From positions 2,914,001-2,978,000 of the forward strand of contig NZ_AP028067.1 in NCBI RefSeq assembly GCF_030297155.1: a stretch of 64,000 nt of DNA, given 5' to 3'. Shown piece by piece: positions 1 through 9,590 of the stretch (position 1 is the first letter of the stretch; every line of letters starts with the position of its first letter). The notes beneath the pieces are model-generated. The model did no database searches. It worked only from the letters and a program-made list of their open reading frames with translations, and had not been told where the DNA came from. A program made the translations under genes and the position numbers. The DNA is from Vibrio sp. FE10 (GTDB taxonomy: Bacteria > Pseudomonadota > Gammaproteobacteria > Enterobacterales > Vibrionaceae).

Positions 1-682
1 AGCAGACGTTGTTTCAGGTATTGCTGAAGGTTGTGTTCAAGCAGGTTGTGCACTAATCGGTGGCGAAACGGCTGAAATGCCAGGCATGTACGAAGGCGAC
101 GACTACGACGTTGCTGGCTTCTGTGTTGGTGTTGTAGAAAAAGCTGACATCATTGATGGTACTAAAGTAGCAGCAGGCGACGCACTTATCGCTGTTGGCT
201 CAAGCGGTCCACACTCAAACGGTTACTCTTTGATTCGTAAAGTTCTAGAAGTTTCTGGTGCTGATAAAAATGAAGAACTAGAAGGTCGCACTATCGGTGA
301 GCACCTACTAGAACCTACTAAGATTTACATCAAATCGGCACTTAAGATGATTGCAGAGCATGACATTCATGCTATTTCGCACATCACAGGTGGTGGTTTC
401 TGGGAAAACATCCCACGCGTACTTCCAGAAAGCACTAAAGCAGTGATTGATGGCAAGAGCTGGGAATGGCCTGCTATTTTCAGCTGGCTACAAGAGAAAG
501 GAAACGTGGAGACATTTGAAATGTACCGCACTTTCAACTGTGGCGTAGGTCTAATTGTTGCTCTACCTAAAGATCAAGCAGACGCTGCTGTTGAACTACT
601 GAAAGCTGAAGGCGAAAACGCTTGGGTTATCGGTGAGATCGCAAACGCTGAAGCTGGCGAAGAGCAAGTTGAAATTAAATAA
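1..682 (+). CDS. purM: Phosphoribosylformylglycinamidine cyclo-ligase (AIR synthetase), 5' truncated by window edge
   Basis: Catalyses the ATP-dependent closure of FGAM to aminoimidazole ribonucleotide, step five of purine synthesis, in the cytosol. The reading frame is open from base 2; the first complete codons read [10 protein letters not shown], so the true start is outside the window. About 226 residues are visible, against roughly 345 for the family, so about 120 N-terminal residues are missing. Recognisable PurM stretches are [25 protein letters not shown] and [13 protein letters not shown] (the glycine-rich nucleotide and substrate loops), and the [10 protein letters not shown] motif near the C terminus. 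A strong terminator follows at 709-735, before purN, so in this strain the two genes may not be a simple operon. Identification is by recognition of the family motifs. Confidence 0.97.
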   Translation, partial: ADVVSGIAEGCVQAGCALIGGETAEMPGMYEGDDYDVAGFCVGVVEKADIIDGTKVAAGDALIAVGSSGPHSNGYSLIRKVLEVSGADKNEELEGRTIGEHLLEPTKIYIKSALKMIAEHDIHAISHITGGGFWENIPRVLPESTKAVIDGKSWEWPAIFSWLQEKGNVETFEMYRTFNCGVGLIVALPKDQADAAVELLKAEGENAWVIGEIANAEAGEEQVEIK

Positions 683-708
683 GTGATACGTTCACTTACT
701 TAGTTAAT

Positions 709-735
709 AAATGAGGACCTATTGGTCCTCATTTT
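709..735 (+). terminator. Intrinsic terminator after purM
   Basis: An 11-bp stem, AAATGAGGACC pairing with GGTCCTCATTT, has a TATT loop and ends in a short T run. It lies between purM and purN. Confidence 0.8.
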
Positions 736-802
736 GCTATTTAGCCCGCAGAAAACCTTAGTTTATGTAGGTAAATTGTAAATACTTTAGTTAACCAATC
801 GC

Positions 803-1489
803 ATGACCCACTCTATGAAGAACAGCCATTCTATGAATAACAGTCACTCTAAGAAAAACATCGTCGTTTTAGTCTCAGGAAGCGGAAGCAACTTACAAGC
901 TATTTTGGATGCCTGTGACAACCACACGATTGACGCCTCTGTTAAGGCCGTTTTCTCAAATAAAGAGGATGCTTTTGGTCTAGAGCGCGCAAAATCAGCA
1001 GATGTTGACGCTCACTCGGTGAATCCAAAAGAATTTAACTCGCGTGAAGAGTTTGATCATGAATTGATGGTTCAGATCGATGCTTACCAACCCGACCTGA
1101 TTGTACTCGCTGGCTACATGCGCATTCTGAGTTCAGAGTTTGTTCGTCATTACGCGGGTAAAATGATCAATATCCACCCTTCTTTGTTACCTAAATATCC
1201 AGGGCTGCACACCCACCAGCGTGCTATTGATGCTCAGGACAAAGAGCATGGCACCAGTGTCCACTTTGTTACCGAAGAGCTCGACGGTGGCCCTGTAATC
1301 TTACAAGCTAAGGTACCAGTATTTGAAGGGGATGATGCCGACATGCTAGCAAGCCGAGTGCTCACCCAAGAACACTGCATTTACCCTATGGTCTGCAAAT
1401 GGTTCGCGGAAGATCGTTTATCAATGGCAAACGGACAAGCAATCTTAGACGGTAAACCATTAGGCAAGCACGGTTACGCAGAAGAGTAA
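803..1489 (+). CDS. purN: Phosphoribosylglycinamide formyltransferase 1 (GAR transformylase) with a repeated N-terminal extension
   Basis: Transfers a formyl group from 10-formyl-THF to glycinamide ribonucleotide, step three of purine synthesis. The conserved LVSGSGSNLQ loop, the catalytic Asn-His pair in INIHPSLLPKYPG (residues 123 and 125 with the 803 start) and the Asp in ELDGGPVI are present. In E. coli PurN the Asn and His are 106 and 108, so this protein carries about 16 extra N-terminal residues. The extension reads MTHS-MKNSHS-MNNSHS, written in near-identical 18-base units (815-832 and 833-850), and each unit begins with ATG. Starts at 803, 815 or 833 are all possible and none has a convincing Shine-Dalgarno. 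The core begins at KKNIVV, codon 851. Enzyme identity is firm; the start is not. Confidence 0.93.
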   Translation: MTHSMKNSHSMNNSHSKKNIVVLVSGSGSNLQAILDACDNHTIDASVKAVFSNKEDAFGLERAKSADVDAHSVNPKEFNSREEFDHELMVQIDAYQPDLIVLAGYMRILSSEFVRHYAGKMINIHPSLLPKYPGLHTHQRAIDAQDKEHGTSVHFVTEELDGGPVILQAKVPVFEGDDADMLASRVLTQEHCIYPMVCKWFAEDRLSMANGQAILDGKPLGKHGYAEE

Positions 1490-1500
1490 TTCGTCAGAAA

Positions 1501-1530
1501 TCAAATCAAATCAAATCAAATCAAATCAAA
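1501..1530. repeat. Pentanucleotide tandem repeat (TCAAA)6
   Basis: Six uninterrupted copies of TCAAA lie directly between the purN stop and the terminator hairpin. The run is short enough to vary by slippage, but it sits outside any coding frame. Confidence 0.95.
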
Positions 1531-1576
1531 AAAAGGCCGCTTACTGATTTATTAGTTCAGTAAGCGGCCTTTCTTT
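1531..1576. terminator. Bidirectional intrinsic terminator between convergent purN and yafJ-like gene
   Basis: A perfect 16-bp stem (1532-1547 with 1557-1572, arm AAAGGCCGCTTACTGA) and a 9-base loop are flanked by A-rich and T-rich tracts on both sides. It therefore suits transcripts from either strand. Confidence 0.9.
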
Positions 1577-1608
1577 TATGCGTTTCAAAATAATACTATT
1601 CGGAATAC

Positions 1609-2454
1609 TTAGCTCAATGGCTCAGTTGGTGCTTGGCTTGCAACCTTTTTAGGTGCGTAAGCAACATCTTCCAACGCTTTATGGTTATTGCCGATCAGCT
1701 CACCAAAATGAAACAGTGCGTATTCGCCTGGCTTCATCCTAAACCACTCTTCATTGCATGTTAGAGGCTGTGTTGCAACGACCGTAACCACATCATTTGG
1801 CGTAGTCTCTTCTTGGAAGTTTATCTCAACGTCTTCATCAATCAGGCTAGCATTACCAAAAGGCGCACGTCTTGTTATCCAGTATAAGTGATTCGTACAG
1901 TAGGTCATGACGTACTCACCATCGCTGAGTAGCATGTTAAAGACGCCTTTCTCACGCAACTGGTCACAACATTCCGCAACAAAGCGAAACATGCCTTCCA
2001 TGTCTTGTGGTGGTTCAGGAAAACGATCTTCTAGTTGTTTCACTAACCAACAGAAAGAAAGTTCACTGTCGGTCTCACCGACAGGTCTGAAACGTCCACT
2101 AACCAGATCATCGTAATCCGTTAATTGGCCATTGTGAGCGAAGGTCCAGTATCGCCCCCAAAGCTCACGGGTAAATGGGTGAGTATTTTCTAGATTAACG
2201 CCACCACGATTGGCTTGACGGATATGACTGACAACAGCTTGGCTTTTAATTGGGTAGTTTTGAACTAACTCAGCAATCTTTGATTCACAGCTAGGGTTAG
2301 GATCTTTGAACGTTCGAAAGCCCTTCCCCTCATAAAAGGTGATTCCCCACCCATCACGATGCGGTCCGGTATTACCTCCACGCTGCATCAGGCCGGTGAA
2401 ACTAAAACAAATATCAGTTGGCACATTCGCGCTCATACCGAGCAATTCACACAT
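1609..2454 (-). CDS. yafJ: Class II glutamine amidotransferase, YafJ type
   Basis: A predicted N-terminal-nucleophile glutaminase of the Gn_AT_II fold. After removal of Met1, Cys2 of MCELLGMSAN would be the nucleophile that hydrolyses glutamine. Other family signatures are RGGNTGPHRDGWG (near residue 25), HIRQANRG and ENTHPF, FAHNGQL, and GETDSELSF, the set that forms the glutamine pocket. Length is 281 residues, close to E. coli YafJ (about 255). No synthase domain is fused, so the acceptor of the released ammonia is unknown. It stands beside gmhA, as yafJ does beside gmhA (lpcA) in E. coli, which supports orthology. The physiological substrate is not established. Confidence 0.88.
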   Translation of the reverse strand: MCELLGMSANVPTDICFSFTGLMQRGGNTGPHRDGWGITFYEGKGFRTFKDPNPSCESKIAELVQNYPIKSQAVVSHIRQANRGGVNLENTHPFTRELWGRYWTFAHNGQLTDYDDLVSGRFRPVGETDSELSFCWLVKQLEDRFPEPPQDMEGMFRFVAECCDQLREKGVFNMLLSDGEYVMTYCTNHLYWITRRAPFGNASLIDEDVEINFQEETTPNDVVTVVATQPLTCNEEWFRMKPGEYALFHFGELIGNNHKALEDVAYAPKKVASQAPTEPLS

Positions 2455-2519
2455 GGTTTAATCTACTCCCTTTTAAAACCAATGGAGCCTAAGCTGGGCT
2501 CCAAATGTCTGTAAAACTA

Positions 2520-3095
2520 TTATTCCATTTCTTTTTCGACAAGCTGAATCACAATGTGAATGATCTTAATGTGAATCTCTTGGATGCGGTCAGCGTAACC
2601 AAAATGCGGAACTCGGATTTCGATATCAGCACAACCTGCCATTTTACCGCCATCTTTACCGGTTAGCGCGATGGTTTTCATGCCTTTAGCTTGAGCAGCT
2701 TCAATCGCTTTCAAAATGTTGGCAGAGTTACCTGAAGTCGACAAACCAAACAACACGTCGCCCTTACGACCCACGGCTTCTACATAACGAGAAAAGACAT
2801 GGTCGTAACCAAAATCATTACTGACGCAAGATAAATGACTCGGATCTGAAATCGCAATACCAGCGTAGCCTGGGCGATTTTCACGGTAACGACCAGTTAG
2901 CTCTTCCGCGAAGTGCATCGCATCACAGTGTGAACCACCGTTACCACAAGAAAGCACTTTGCCTTCTTGTTTAAATGAGTCAGCAATCAATTTTGCCGCA
3001 GCTTCAATTTGAGCGATATTGTGGTCATCGCTCAAAAACTTGTTAAGAACGTCAGCAGCTTCGTTCAATTCACTTTTGATTAGGTCTTGGTACAT
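2520..3095 (-). CDS. gmhA: Phosphoheptose isomerase (sedoheptulose 7-phosphate isomerase)
   Basis: Converts sedoheptulose 7-phosphate to D-glycero-D-manno-heptose 7-phosphate, the first step of ADP-heptose synthesis for the LPS inner core. It is a 191-residue SIS-domain protein, the usual length. Visible signatures are [19 protein letters not shown] (substrate loop and metal ligands), [12 protein letters not shown] (the phosphate-binding SIS loop) and the C-terminal EIHIKIIH, whose final His is equivalent to the catalytic His180 of E. coli GmhA. A partner enzyme of the same pathway, gmhB, is encoded at 60637-61188. It is divergent from fadE and oriented with the YafJ-like gene. Confidence 0.96.
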   Translation of the reverse strand: MYQDLIKSELNEAADVLNKFLSDDHNIAQIEAAAKLIADSFKQEGKVLSCGNGGSHCDAMHFAEELTGRYRENRPGYAGIAISDPSHLSCVSNDFGYDHVFSRYVEAVGRKGDVLFGLSTSGNSANILKAIEAAQAKGMKTIALTGKDGGKMAGCADIEIRVPHFGYADRIQEIHIKIIHIVIQLVEKEME

Positions 3096-3360
3096 AAGGC
3101 TTATCTCTTATATTTTTTGACGCAACTTGAAGTGCGTGAAATGAGAACTGAGGGTTTTCCCCTCTTTATCACTGAGTTTACCCACAAACATGAAATAGTG
3201 TCGATACTTAAGCCAAAAGATTGCCACCTTAATTAACCTCTCACTGCAGAACCGTCCAATTATTCACCACCAACCTCTCACAATTAGAATTTTAACTCTA
3301 TTAAGATCACTTTTTACCCAATTTAGAGTTTTACAAATATTTAATATTTTGTTTACACTT

Positions 3361-3377
3361 AACTGGTTAGACCTCTC
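3361..3377 (+). promoter_or_regulatory. FadR-like operator upstream of fadE
   Basis: The sequence AACTGGTTAGACCTCTC matches the FadR consensus (AACTGGTCNGACCAGTT) well in its first half and central GACC, and less in the last bases. It lies about 46-62 bases before the fadE ATG, next to a TAAAAT -10-like hexamer at 3381-3386. FadR represses fad genes until long-chain acyl-CoA binds it. The rest of the 3096-3422 gap (327 bases, AT-rich, between divergent gmhA and fadE) shows no gene or other recognisable element. Confidence 0.65.
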
Positions 3378-3422
3378 ACCTAAAATCATAACGATAAGTG
3401 ATCTCTGAAAAGGAAATCGATC

Positions 3423-5888
3423 ATGAACATATTGCTCTCCCTACTTGCCATGACAACCATCTTTGGTGTCTGCCTTTACCATAGAGTTAGTCTGGTACGT
3501 GCTTTAATCGTATTAACCGGGTCAATGGTTGTACTGACATTGTTTGGCGGCGTAGCTGTCACTGGCTGGCTTTGTTACCTTTTGGCCGTTGCAATGCTTG
3601 CTGTACCTGCAATTCGTCAAACCATCATCAGCCAAAAAGCGCTTTCTTTGTTTAAGAAAGTACTCCCGGCAATGTCTCAGACAGAAAAAGAAGCATTGGA
3701 AGCGGGTACCGTTTGGTGGGAAGCTGAGCTGTTCAAAGGCAAGCCAGAATGGAAGAAGTTGCAAGACATTGCAGACCCTAAGTTATCTGAAGCTGAACAA
3801 GCCTTTTTAGACGGGCCTGTAAATCAGGTTTGTGAAATGGTGAACGATTACCAGGTGACGCATGAGTTAGCGGATCTACCACCAGAAGTTTGGCAATTCC
3901 TAAAAGACCACAAATTCTTTGCCATGATCATCAAAAAGAAATACGGCGGTTTAGAATTCTCAGCTTACGCTCAATCTTTGGTTCTACAGAAGCTAACGGG
4001 TGTTTCGAGCGTATTATCATCGACCGTTGGCGTACCGAATTCACTAGGCCCTGGTGAGCTATTGCAACACTACGGCACAGAAGATCAAAGAAACCATTAC
4101 CTGCCGCGCTTAGCTGAAGGTAAAGAGATCCCTTGTTTCGCACTGACCAGTCCAGAAGCAGGCTCAGACGCTGGCTCTATCCCTGATTACGGTGTGGTTT
4201 GTAAAGGTGAATGGGAAGGTGAAGAAGTATTGGGCATGCGCCTAACTTGGAACAAGCGTTACATCACCTTGGCGCCTGTCGCGACTGTTTTGGGCTTGGC
4301 CTTTAAACTGCGTGACCCAGATGGCCTACTTGGTGACCAAAAAGATCTTGGTATCACCTGTGCGCTTATCCCAACAGATTTGAAAGGTGTTGAGATTGGT
4401 AATCGCCATTTCCCACTCAATGTTCCATTCCAAAATGGTCCAACTCAGGGCGACGACATCTTCGTACCGATCGATTTCATCATTGGTGGTCAGAAAATGG
4501 CAGGCCAAGGCTGGCGTATGCTGGTTGAGTGTTTGTCGGTTGGTCGTGGTATCACGCTGCCTTCAAACTCAACAGGTGGCATCAAGTCAGCAGCGCTGGC
4601 AACCGGTGCTTACGCTCGCATTCGTCGCCAGTTCAAACAACCGATTGGTCGCATGGAAGGAGTTGAAGAGCCACTAGCACGCCTAGCGGGTAATGCATAC
4701 GTAATGGACGCTGCGAGTAACTTGACCGTTGCAGGTATCGACCTTGGCGAAAAGCCTTCAGTTATCTCTGCTATCGTTAAATACCACTGTACTCACCGTG
4801 GTCAACGCAGCATCATCGATGCGATGGATATCGTCGGTGGTAAAGGCATTTGTTTAGGTCCATCAAACTTCTTAGCGCGTGGCTACCAAGGTTCGCCAAT
4901 CGCGATTACCGTTGAAGGTGCAAACATCCTGACTCGTTCAATGATCATCTACGGTCAAGGCGCGATTCGTTGTCACCCTTATGTTCTAAGCGAAATGGAA
5001 GCGGCTTATTCTGAAAGTAGCGATGCACTGGATAAGTTTGATTCTGCGTTAGCTGGCCACGTTAGCTTTACGCTCAGCAATCTCGTTCGCAGTTTGTGGT
5101 TTGGTTTAACCGATGGCCGCGGTTCTGATACGCCAACGCCAGCCAATAAAACCGACAAACAAACACAGCGCTATTACCAAAAATTGAACCGCTACAGCGC
5201 TAACCTAGCGCTACTGTCTGATATTTCAATGGCAGTGTTGGGCGGTTCTTTGAAACGTAGAGAGCGTCTATCTGCAAGACTGGGCGACATCCTAAGTCAA
5301 CTGTACTTAGGGTCTGCAACACTTAAGCGTTTTGAAAGTGAAGGCAGCCACGCTGAGGATCTACCGCTAGTACATTGGGGGATGCAAGATAGCTTACGTC
5401 AAACTGAAGTCGCGATTGATGAGTTCCTAGCAAACTTCCCTAACCCGGTAATTGGTCGTCTACTTCGTGTTGTGTTAATGCCATTTGGTCGTATTCGCCG
5501 TGCACCTAATGACAAACTTGACAGCCAAGTAGCGAACATCCTGCAAACACCAAGTGAAACTCGTTCACGTATTGGCCGCGGTCAATACTTAGAAGCAACG
5601 GAATACAACCCTGTTGGTAAGATCGAGAAAGCACTAGAAGTGATTCTGCAAGCCGAACCTTTATTCGATAAAGTTTGTAAAGAGACACATCAAAAACGCG
5701 CTTTCTTGAGACTCGATCTTGTTGCTCAACTAGGACTTGAGAAAGGTATTCTAAATGAGCAAGAAGCCGCGTTGCTTGTTAGCGCAGAAGAGCACCGTCT
5801 GTACACGATTAACGTTGACGACTTCGCGCCAGAGGAACTCGCAGCAAAGTCACAATACCCAGGTCAATCGATTGATAACGTAGCCTAG
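3423..5888 (+). CDS. fadE: Acyl-CoA dehydrogenase FadE
   Basis: Oxidises acyl-CoA to trans-2-enoyl-CoA with FAD, the first and often rate-limiting step of beta-oxidation, at the inner membrane. The product has 821 residues, close to E. coli FadE (814). The N terminus (about 1-55) holds two to three hydrophobic segments that would anchor it. The acyl-CoA dehydrogenase core follows, with [17 protein letters not shown] as the FAD/substrate motif and VEGANILTR with Glu498 aligning to the catalytic base of YEGT-type dehydrogenases. The last 250 residues form the FadE-specific C-terminal extension (DUF1974-like). The start has a good AAGGAA Shine-Dalgarno about 8 bases upstream. A FadR-like site at 3361 suggests induction by fatty acids. 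The gene is monocistronic and ends at a strong terminator. Confidence 0.96.
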   Translation: MNILLSLLAMTTIFGVCLYHRVSLVRALIVLTGSMVVLTLFGGVAVTGWLCYLLAVAMLAVPAIRQTIISQKALSLFKKVLPAMSQTEKEALEAGTVWWEAELFKGKPEWKKLQDIADPKLSEAEQAFLDGPVNQVCEMVNDYQVTHELADLPPEVWQFLKDHKFFAMIIKKKYGGLEFSAYAQSLVLQKLTGVSSVLSSTVGVPNSLGPGELLQHYGTEDQRNHYLPRLAEGKEIPCFALTSPEAGSDAGSIPDYGVVCKGEWEGEEVLGMRLTWNKRYITLAPVATVLGLAFKLRDPDGLLGDQKDLGITCALIPTDLKGVEIGNRHFPLNVPFQNGPTQGDDIFVPIDFIIGGQKMAGQGWRMLVECLSVGRGITLPSNSTGGIKSAALATGAYARIRRQFKQPIGRMEGVEEPLARLAGNAYVMDAASNLTVAGIDLGEKPSVISAIVKYHCTHRGQRSIIDAMDIVGGKGICLGPSNFLARGYQGSPIAITVEGANILTRSMIIYGQGAIRCHPYVLSEMEAAYSESSDALDKFDSALAGHVSFTLSNLVRSLWFGLTDGRGSDTPTPANKTDKQTQRYYQKLNRYSANLALLSDISMAVLGGSLKRRERLSARLGDILSQLYLGSATLKRFESEGSHAEDLPLVHWGMQDSLRQTEVAIDEFLANFPNPVIGRLLRVVLMPFGRIRRAPNDKLDSQVANILQTPSETRSRIGRGQYLEATEYNPVGKIEKALEVILQAEPLFDKVCKETHQKRAFLRLDLVAQLGLEKGILNEQEAALLVSAEEHRLYTINVDDFAPEELAAKSQYPGQSIDNVA

Positions 5889-5963
5889 CCAAAGTATCAG
5901 TTGTAGCGGTATGTAATTAAGCAACTCAGTTACGAAACCAGATACACGAGATAGACCAAAAGT

Positions 5964-5994
5964 AAAAACGGGACTCATAGAGTCCCGTTTTTTT
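5964..5994 (+). terminator. Intrinsic terminator after fadE
   Basis: The stem CGGGACT/AGTCCCG (5969-5975 with 5981-5987) is extended by A/T pairs and followed by seven T residues. The remaining bases to 6109 show no gene. Confidence 0.88.
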
Positions 5995-6109
5995 ATATCT
6001 CAATCAAGTAGTCGCAATGTTACATCCATGAGCAGCTTATATCGATGAGCTACTTACATCGAAGAGCTAAAGCGAACGCTGAATGAACTCGTCAGCGACG
6101 ACTCCTGTT

Positions 6110-7357
6110 TTATTTAGGAGCTCTTAGCTGCATCTCAGGCTGAGCTTGTTTCTTTGCCGTCACTTTACGAATCACAAACCAGATCAACAAGCCCAATAGA
6201 ATCGCGACAACATTACCGATAGCAATAATGATCATACTGCGTTGTCGGTCATCTTCACGTTTCTGAAGAATCATCAACTCTGTCGCAATACGTTTTTGCT
6301 CGGCTAGCGCTTCTTCTTGAAGGCGTCTTGACTCCGCTAAATCGATATCTTCAACAACGCTGTATGATTGCTCTGTAATTGGAAAGATCAGTGGACGTTG
6401 ACTTGAAGCATCGGTGGCGTAAACCATTCCTGACCAACTATAAATCCCCAAATCACCATTGTAAGGCACCTCTAAAGGCACTTTCATCGCATCGACTTCA
6501 GCTTGGCCTTGCTTATACGTTACATACTCATCAGGGGCTTTATGCTCAACATGAACGGCTAATGAGCTTGGGGCTATCATGCCCGGTTCACCTGATACGA
6601 CAATAGTATGAGGCAGCCCTTCTTTACGAGACTGAATAAACGTCGTGGTGAGCGGTGTTGGGTAGACCAATACCTCTTGTTCTTGTGCTCGAAGGAACAC
6701 ACCATTACCAGAAGTAATACGCGCGCGGTATTTACCCGGCTCAATATCAATCGGCAACGACACAGTAAAAACGCCATCTCCGGCTTGTTCATCAAGACCA
6801 CTGCCATCGTCGGCAAACTCGCCCATCACAACCGGAACGGGGCGCGCCTCTCTCACCAAAGATTCTTCATTTTCAACGAACTTAGTAAAAGTGACCTTAA
6901 GCTTTACACGATCTAAAAAATCACGCAGCACCAAAGGCTTGCCGTCAGAGGTCAAACGAGCCGTAAATTTAATGTGTTCGGTTTGGTACAGTTTGTCAGG
7001 GAAGTCATTGGCATCTAAAACAAGGTGAGACAATAGCTTGATGTTGTTCTTAGGTGAGACCTTACCAACCGCCTGCCAAGGGCCTGGCATCGGATTGTCG
7101 ATAGATATGATGTCCATTGACGACTCTTCGTACCAACGGACATTATCGGCATTGCGCCAAGCGTAGTATTTCTTGCCGTCAGGGCGAACCAAAACGACAG
7201 GTTTAGAGTTATCGGCTCGATAAATCACAAAGGTGACTTGTTCAATACTGGGATCAACGCGAAAGCGGTTGTCCAATAAACTCATTACGGATTCCGTTGC
7301 CGCATGTAAGCTAAAGCTTAACAGCAATAAGTAACCGGTAGCCAATACCCTTAACAT
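6110..7357 (-). CDS. TIGR03503-like envelope protein of unknown function
   Basis: A 415-residue protein resembling the TIGR03503 family, known only from marine gammaproteobacteria and without assigned function. A signal peptide covers residues 1-19 (LLLLSFSLHAATES). The middle is rich in beta-type sequence, with motifs such as VRPDGKKYYAWRN and DDGSGLDEQAGDGVFT that look like periplasmic Ig-like or choice-of-anchor domains. A predicted coiled-coil (about 345-375, ESRRLQEEALAEQKR) precedes a single C-terminal membrane helix (MIIIAIGNVVAILLGLLIW) and a basic cytosolic tail. It is therefore probably a periplasmic protein tethered by its C terminus. It is 9 bases downstream of dnaQ on the same strand, so probably co-transcribed. 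Family assignment rests on recognition, not on a search. Confidence 0.7.
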   Translation of the reverse strand: MLRVLATGYLLLLSFSLHAATESVMSLLDNRFRVDPSIEQVTFVIYRADNSKPVVLVRPDGKKYYAWRNADNVRWYEESSMDIISIDNPMPGPWQAVGKVSPKNNIKLLSHLVLDANDFPDKLYQTEHIKFTARLTSDGKPLVLRDFLDRVKLKVTFTKFVENEESLVREARPVPVVMGEFADDGSGLDEQAGDGVFTVSLPIDIEPGKYRARITSGNGVFLRAQEQEVLVYPTPLTTTFIQSRKEGLPHTIVVSGEPGMIAPSSLAVHVEHKAPDEYVTYKQGQAEVDAMKVPLEVPYNGDLGIYSWSGMVYATDASSQRPLIFPITEQSYSVVEDIDLAESRRLQEEALAEQKRIATELMILQKREDDRQRSMIIIAIGNVVAILLGLLIWFVIRKVTAKKQAQPEMQLRAPK

Positions 7358-7366
7358 ACTTTCTCC

Positions 7367-8155
7367 CTACTGACGCCAGAGACAGCTTCCGCTTTTCTCG
7401 ACGAGGTCTAAACGACTTTGATGCGCTTCTACTTCATCGGCCGTAGCTCGTAAAACCTTTAGGGATTTTCGACCACTTTCTGCTCTTCGGATGCTTTCTG
7501 CACCGCCATCTTGTTGGCCAGCGTTAAATTGCAGCGAAGTTTGTCCACCTGTCATCAATAAATAGACGTCAGCTAGAATCTCCGCATCGAGTAAAGCGCC
7601 GTGGAGAGTACGGTGTGAATTATCAATACCATAACGGTCACATAAGATATCTAGGTTATTTCTTTTACCTGGGAATATCTTTTTCGCCATCGCCAAGGTA
7701 TCGGTAACTTTACAGTAGTCATCCGTTTTACCAATCGCAGGGTTAAGCTTCTCAAACTCATAGTCCATAAAACCCGTATCGAAGGGCGCATTGTGAGCCA
7801 CCAGCTCAGCACCTTTGATAAAGTCGAGAAACTCTTTGTGTATATCTTGATACTCAGGCTTATCTACCAAGAACTCATCAGTAATACCGTGAACGCCAAT
7901 CGCCTCTTCTTGAATGGCACGATCGGGCTTGATGTAGACGTGGAAATGACGTCCGGTCAATCTACGGTTGATGATTTCGACGGCACCGATCTCTACGATG
8001 CGATGGCCCATGTAGTGAGGGCCACCTTCCGTGTTCATACCGGTTGTTTCGGTATCGAGTACAATGATGCGCTTGTTTTCTGCGTTCGCCCCATTTTCTG
8101 ATTTGGAGTTCGCTGCTGCGTCAACGCTTTGTTCTGGAGTGCTACTGGTATTCAT
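7367..8155 (-). CDS. dnaQ: DNA polymerase III epsilon subunit (3'-5' proofreading exonuclease)
   Basis: The proofreading subunit of the replicative polymerase core. It binds DnaE, encoded in this window at 17027-20506. The exonuclease motifs are all present: ExoI VLDTETTGM, ExoII HNAPFDTGFMDYE, and ExoIII with the catalytic His and Asp in HRTLHGALLDAEILADV. QTSLQF follows the catalytic domain and matches the beta-clamp-binding motif of E. coli epsilon (QTSMAF). The C-terminal tail would contact DnaE. Length is 262 against 243 in E. coli; the excess is a polar N-terminal segment (SSTPEQSVDAAANSKSENG) with no internal Met. It is divergent from rnhA, as in E. coli. Confidence 0.97.
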   Translation of the reverse strand: MNTSSTPEQSVDAAANSKSENGANAENKRIIVLDTETTGMNTEGGPHYMGHRIVEIGAVEIINRRLTGRHFHVYIKPDRAIQEEAIGVHGITDEFLVDKPEYQDIHKEFLDFIKGAELVAHNAPFDTGFMDYEFEKLNPAIGKTDDYCKVTDTLAMAKKIFPGKRNNLDILCDRYGIDNSHRTLHGALLDAEILADVYLLMTGGQTSLQFNAGQQDGGAESIRRAESGRKSLKVLRATADEVEAHQSRLDLVEKSGSCLWRQ

Positions 8156-8211
8156 AAGGATATCTGTGTCAGACTATGCCGATAATGTGCTTGAGGTAAT
8201 AGTATCAAATC

Positions 8212-8676
8212 ATGACGAAACAAGTTGAAATTTTCACTGATGGTTCTTGTTTAGGCAATCCAGGTCCTGGTGGCTATGGCATCGTACTTCGCTATAAAAA
8301 AGTCGAAAAGACACTAGCAGAAGGCTTCACACTGACGACCAACAATCGAATGGAAATGCTCGCCGCAGTCATTGCGCTTCAAGCACTCAAAGAACCCTGC
8401 TCAGTGATTCTAACAACAGATAGCCAATACGTACGTCAAGGTATCACCCAGTGGATCCATAACTGGAAAAAGCGTGATTGGAAAACAGCTGATAAGAAGC
8501 CGGTTAAAAACGCCGACCTTTGGCAACGGCTAGATAAAGAGACCGCGCGTCATAGCGTTGATTGGCGTTGGGTAAAAGGACACGCAGGGCACAGAGAGAA
8601 CGAAATGTGTGATGATTTAGCAAGAAACGCAGCGGAAAATCCGACTCAAGAAGATACGGGGTATCAGCCAAGCTAA
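8212..8676 (+). CDS. rnhA: Ribonuclease HI
   Basis: Degrades the RNA strand of RNA:DNA hybrids, for example R-loops and primers. At 154 residues it is the size of E. coli RNase HI. The four carboxylates of the active site are visible: Asp in [15 protein letters not shown], Glu in NNRMEMLA, Asp in TTDSQYV and Asp in CDDLARNAA. The basic handle region ([19 protein letters not shown]) is also present. The promoter is shared in a 56-base divergent gap with dnaQ. It ends at a bidirectional terminator facing the yafS-like gene. Confidence 0.97.
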   Translation: MTKQVEIFTDGSCLGNPGPGGYGIVLRYKKVEKTLAEGFTLTTNNRMEMLAAVIALQALKEPCSVILTTDSQYVRQGITQWIHNWKKRDWKTADKKPVKNADLWQRLDKETARHSVDWRWVKGHAGHRENEMCDDLARNAAENPTQEDTGYQPS

Positions 8677-8742
8677 TCGTCTTTTAAACTAGACGTACAT
8701 TTCAAAAACTGGTTTATGATTGCTTAAACTAATTAATAGATG

Positions 8743-8767
8743 AAAAGCCGACTACTAGTCGGCTTTT
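8743..8767. terminator. Bidirectional terminator between rnhA and yafS-like gene
   Basis: AAAAGCCGACTA and TAGTCGGCTTTT form a long hairpin with T tracts on both strands. Its right arm overlaps the last codons of the minus-strand gene ending at 8755. Confidence 0.88.
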
Positions 8768-9540
8768 TCTGTTTTTAGCGGATATGAAGCCTTGTTTGAA
8801 TGCTGCGTGGGACGGCTATTGGTTCTAAAGCTTGCTCCAACAGGAGAAAAGCGTCGTTTAAGGTGCCAATGAGGCTTAATCGGTTTGAGCGGGTAAGTAC
8901 GCTTACGAGCAACAATAAAATATTGGCTTCCCGCAAAGGAAGCACAGCCACCCAAGCTGTTCTCTAACCACGTCCACACTGCCTGATATTTACTCATAGG
9001 AAACAGCGCATAGGTATCGCAATGAATCACTTCATAGTTCAATACCCCTAACCAGTCTTTAATTCGGTTTGGCGTATACATACGTCCACTCCAAGGCAAA
9101 CTATTCTTACGCCAAGGCAGTAAACTTGCGAGTCCGGTAATACTAAACGGATTGAAGCCAGTAATGATGATATAACCATCGTCCATCATTACTCGATCGA
9201 CCTCTCTCAATAATCGGTGAGGGTCGTTGCTATAATCTAATTGATGACTGAGCACCACAACATCAAAGCTTTTCTCTAAAAAGGGTAAATTATAGCCATC
9301 CGCTATCACATTATGTAATGGGTTCTGGATATCTAGGTTTACTTGATGTTGAATGTTGCATGTGCAGCTAGAAATCTCACTACTGAGGCCGCCGAGCTTG
9401 AGCATATGGTAACCAAATAGCTTTGGACACCACTCATCGAGTCGAGTTTGAATAGATTCTCTCAACCAGTCCCCATTGTGCAACTGTGCCCAAGTGTAAG
9501 GACACTCAAACTTTTTTCTGCTACGTGCTGGCTTCATCAA
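8755..9540 (-). CDS. SAM-dependent methyltransferase, YafS-like
   Basis: A predicted class I methyltransferase (Methyltransf_11 type) of 261 residues. The middle reads [22 protein letters not shown], typical of motifs II and post-I, and [14 protein letters not shown] matches the strand 5 motif. The usual glycine-rich motif I is degenerate ([10 protein letters not shown]). The position between rnhA and gloB is exactly that of E. coli yafS, which supports orthology. The substrate is unknown. The C-terminal 50 residues are basic and low in conservation. The start ATG-ATG pair is close to the divergent gloB start, so the 50-base gap must hold both promoters. Confidence 0.75.
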   Translation of the reverse strand: MMKPARSRKKFECPYTWAQLHNGDWLRESIQTRLDEWCPKLFGYHMLKLGGLSSEISSCTCNIQHQVNLDIQNPLHNVIADGYNLPFLEKSFDVVVLSHQLDYSNDPHRLLREVDRVMMDDGYIIITGFNPFSITGLASLLPWRKNSLPWSGRMYTPNRIKDWLGVLNYEVIHCDTYALFPMSKYQAVWTWLENSLGGCASFAGSQYFIVARKRTYPLKPIKPHWHLKRRFSPVGASFRTNSRPTQHSNKASYPLKTEKAD

Positions 9541-9590
9541 TAATCTGTCTCACTTATTCTGTCTCACTAAAAGTGACTGGAGAACCAATA

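Noticed and set aside
9486..9590. Longer gloB start
   Set aside because: It overlaps the divergent methyltransferase gene and adds non-homologous residues; the 9591 start gives the 252-residue family length.
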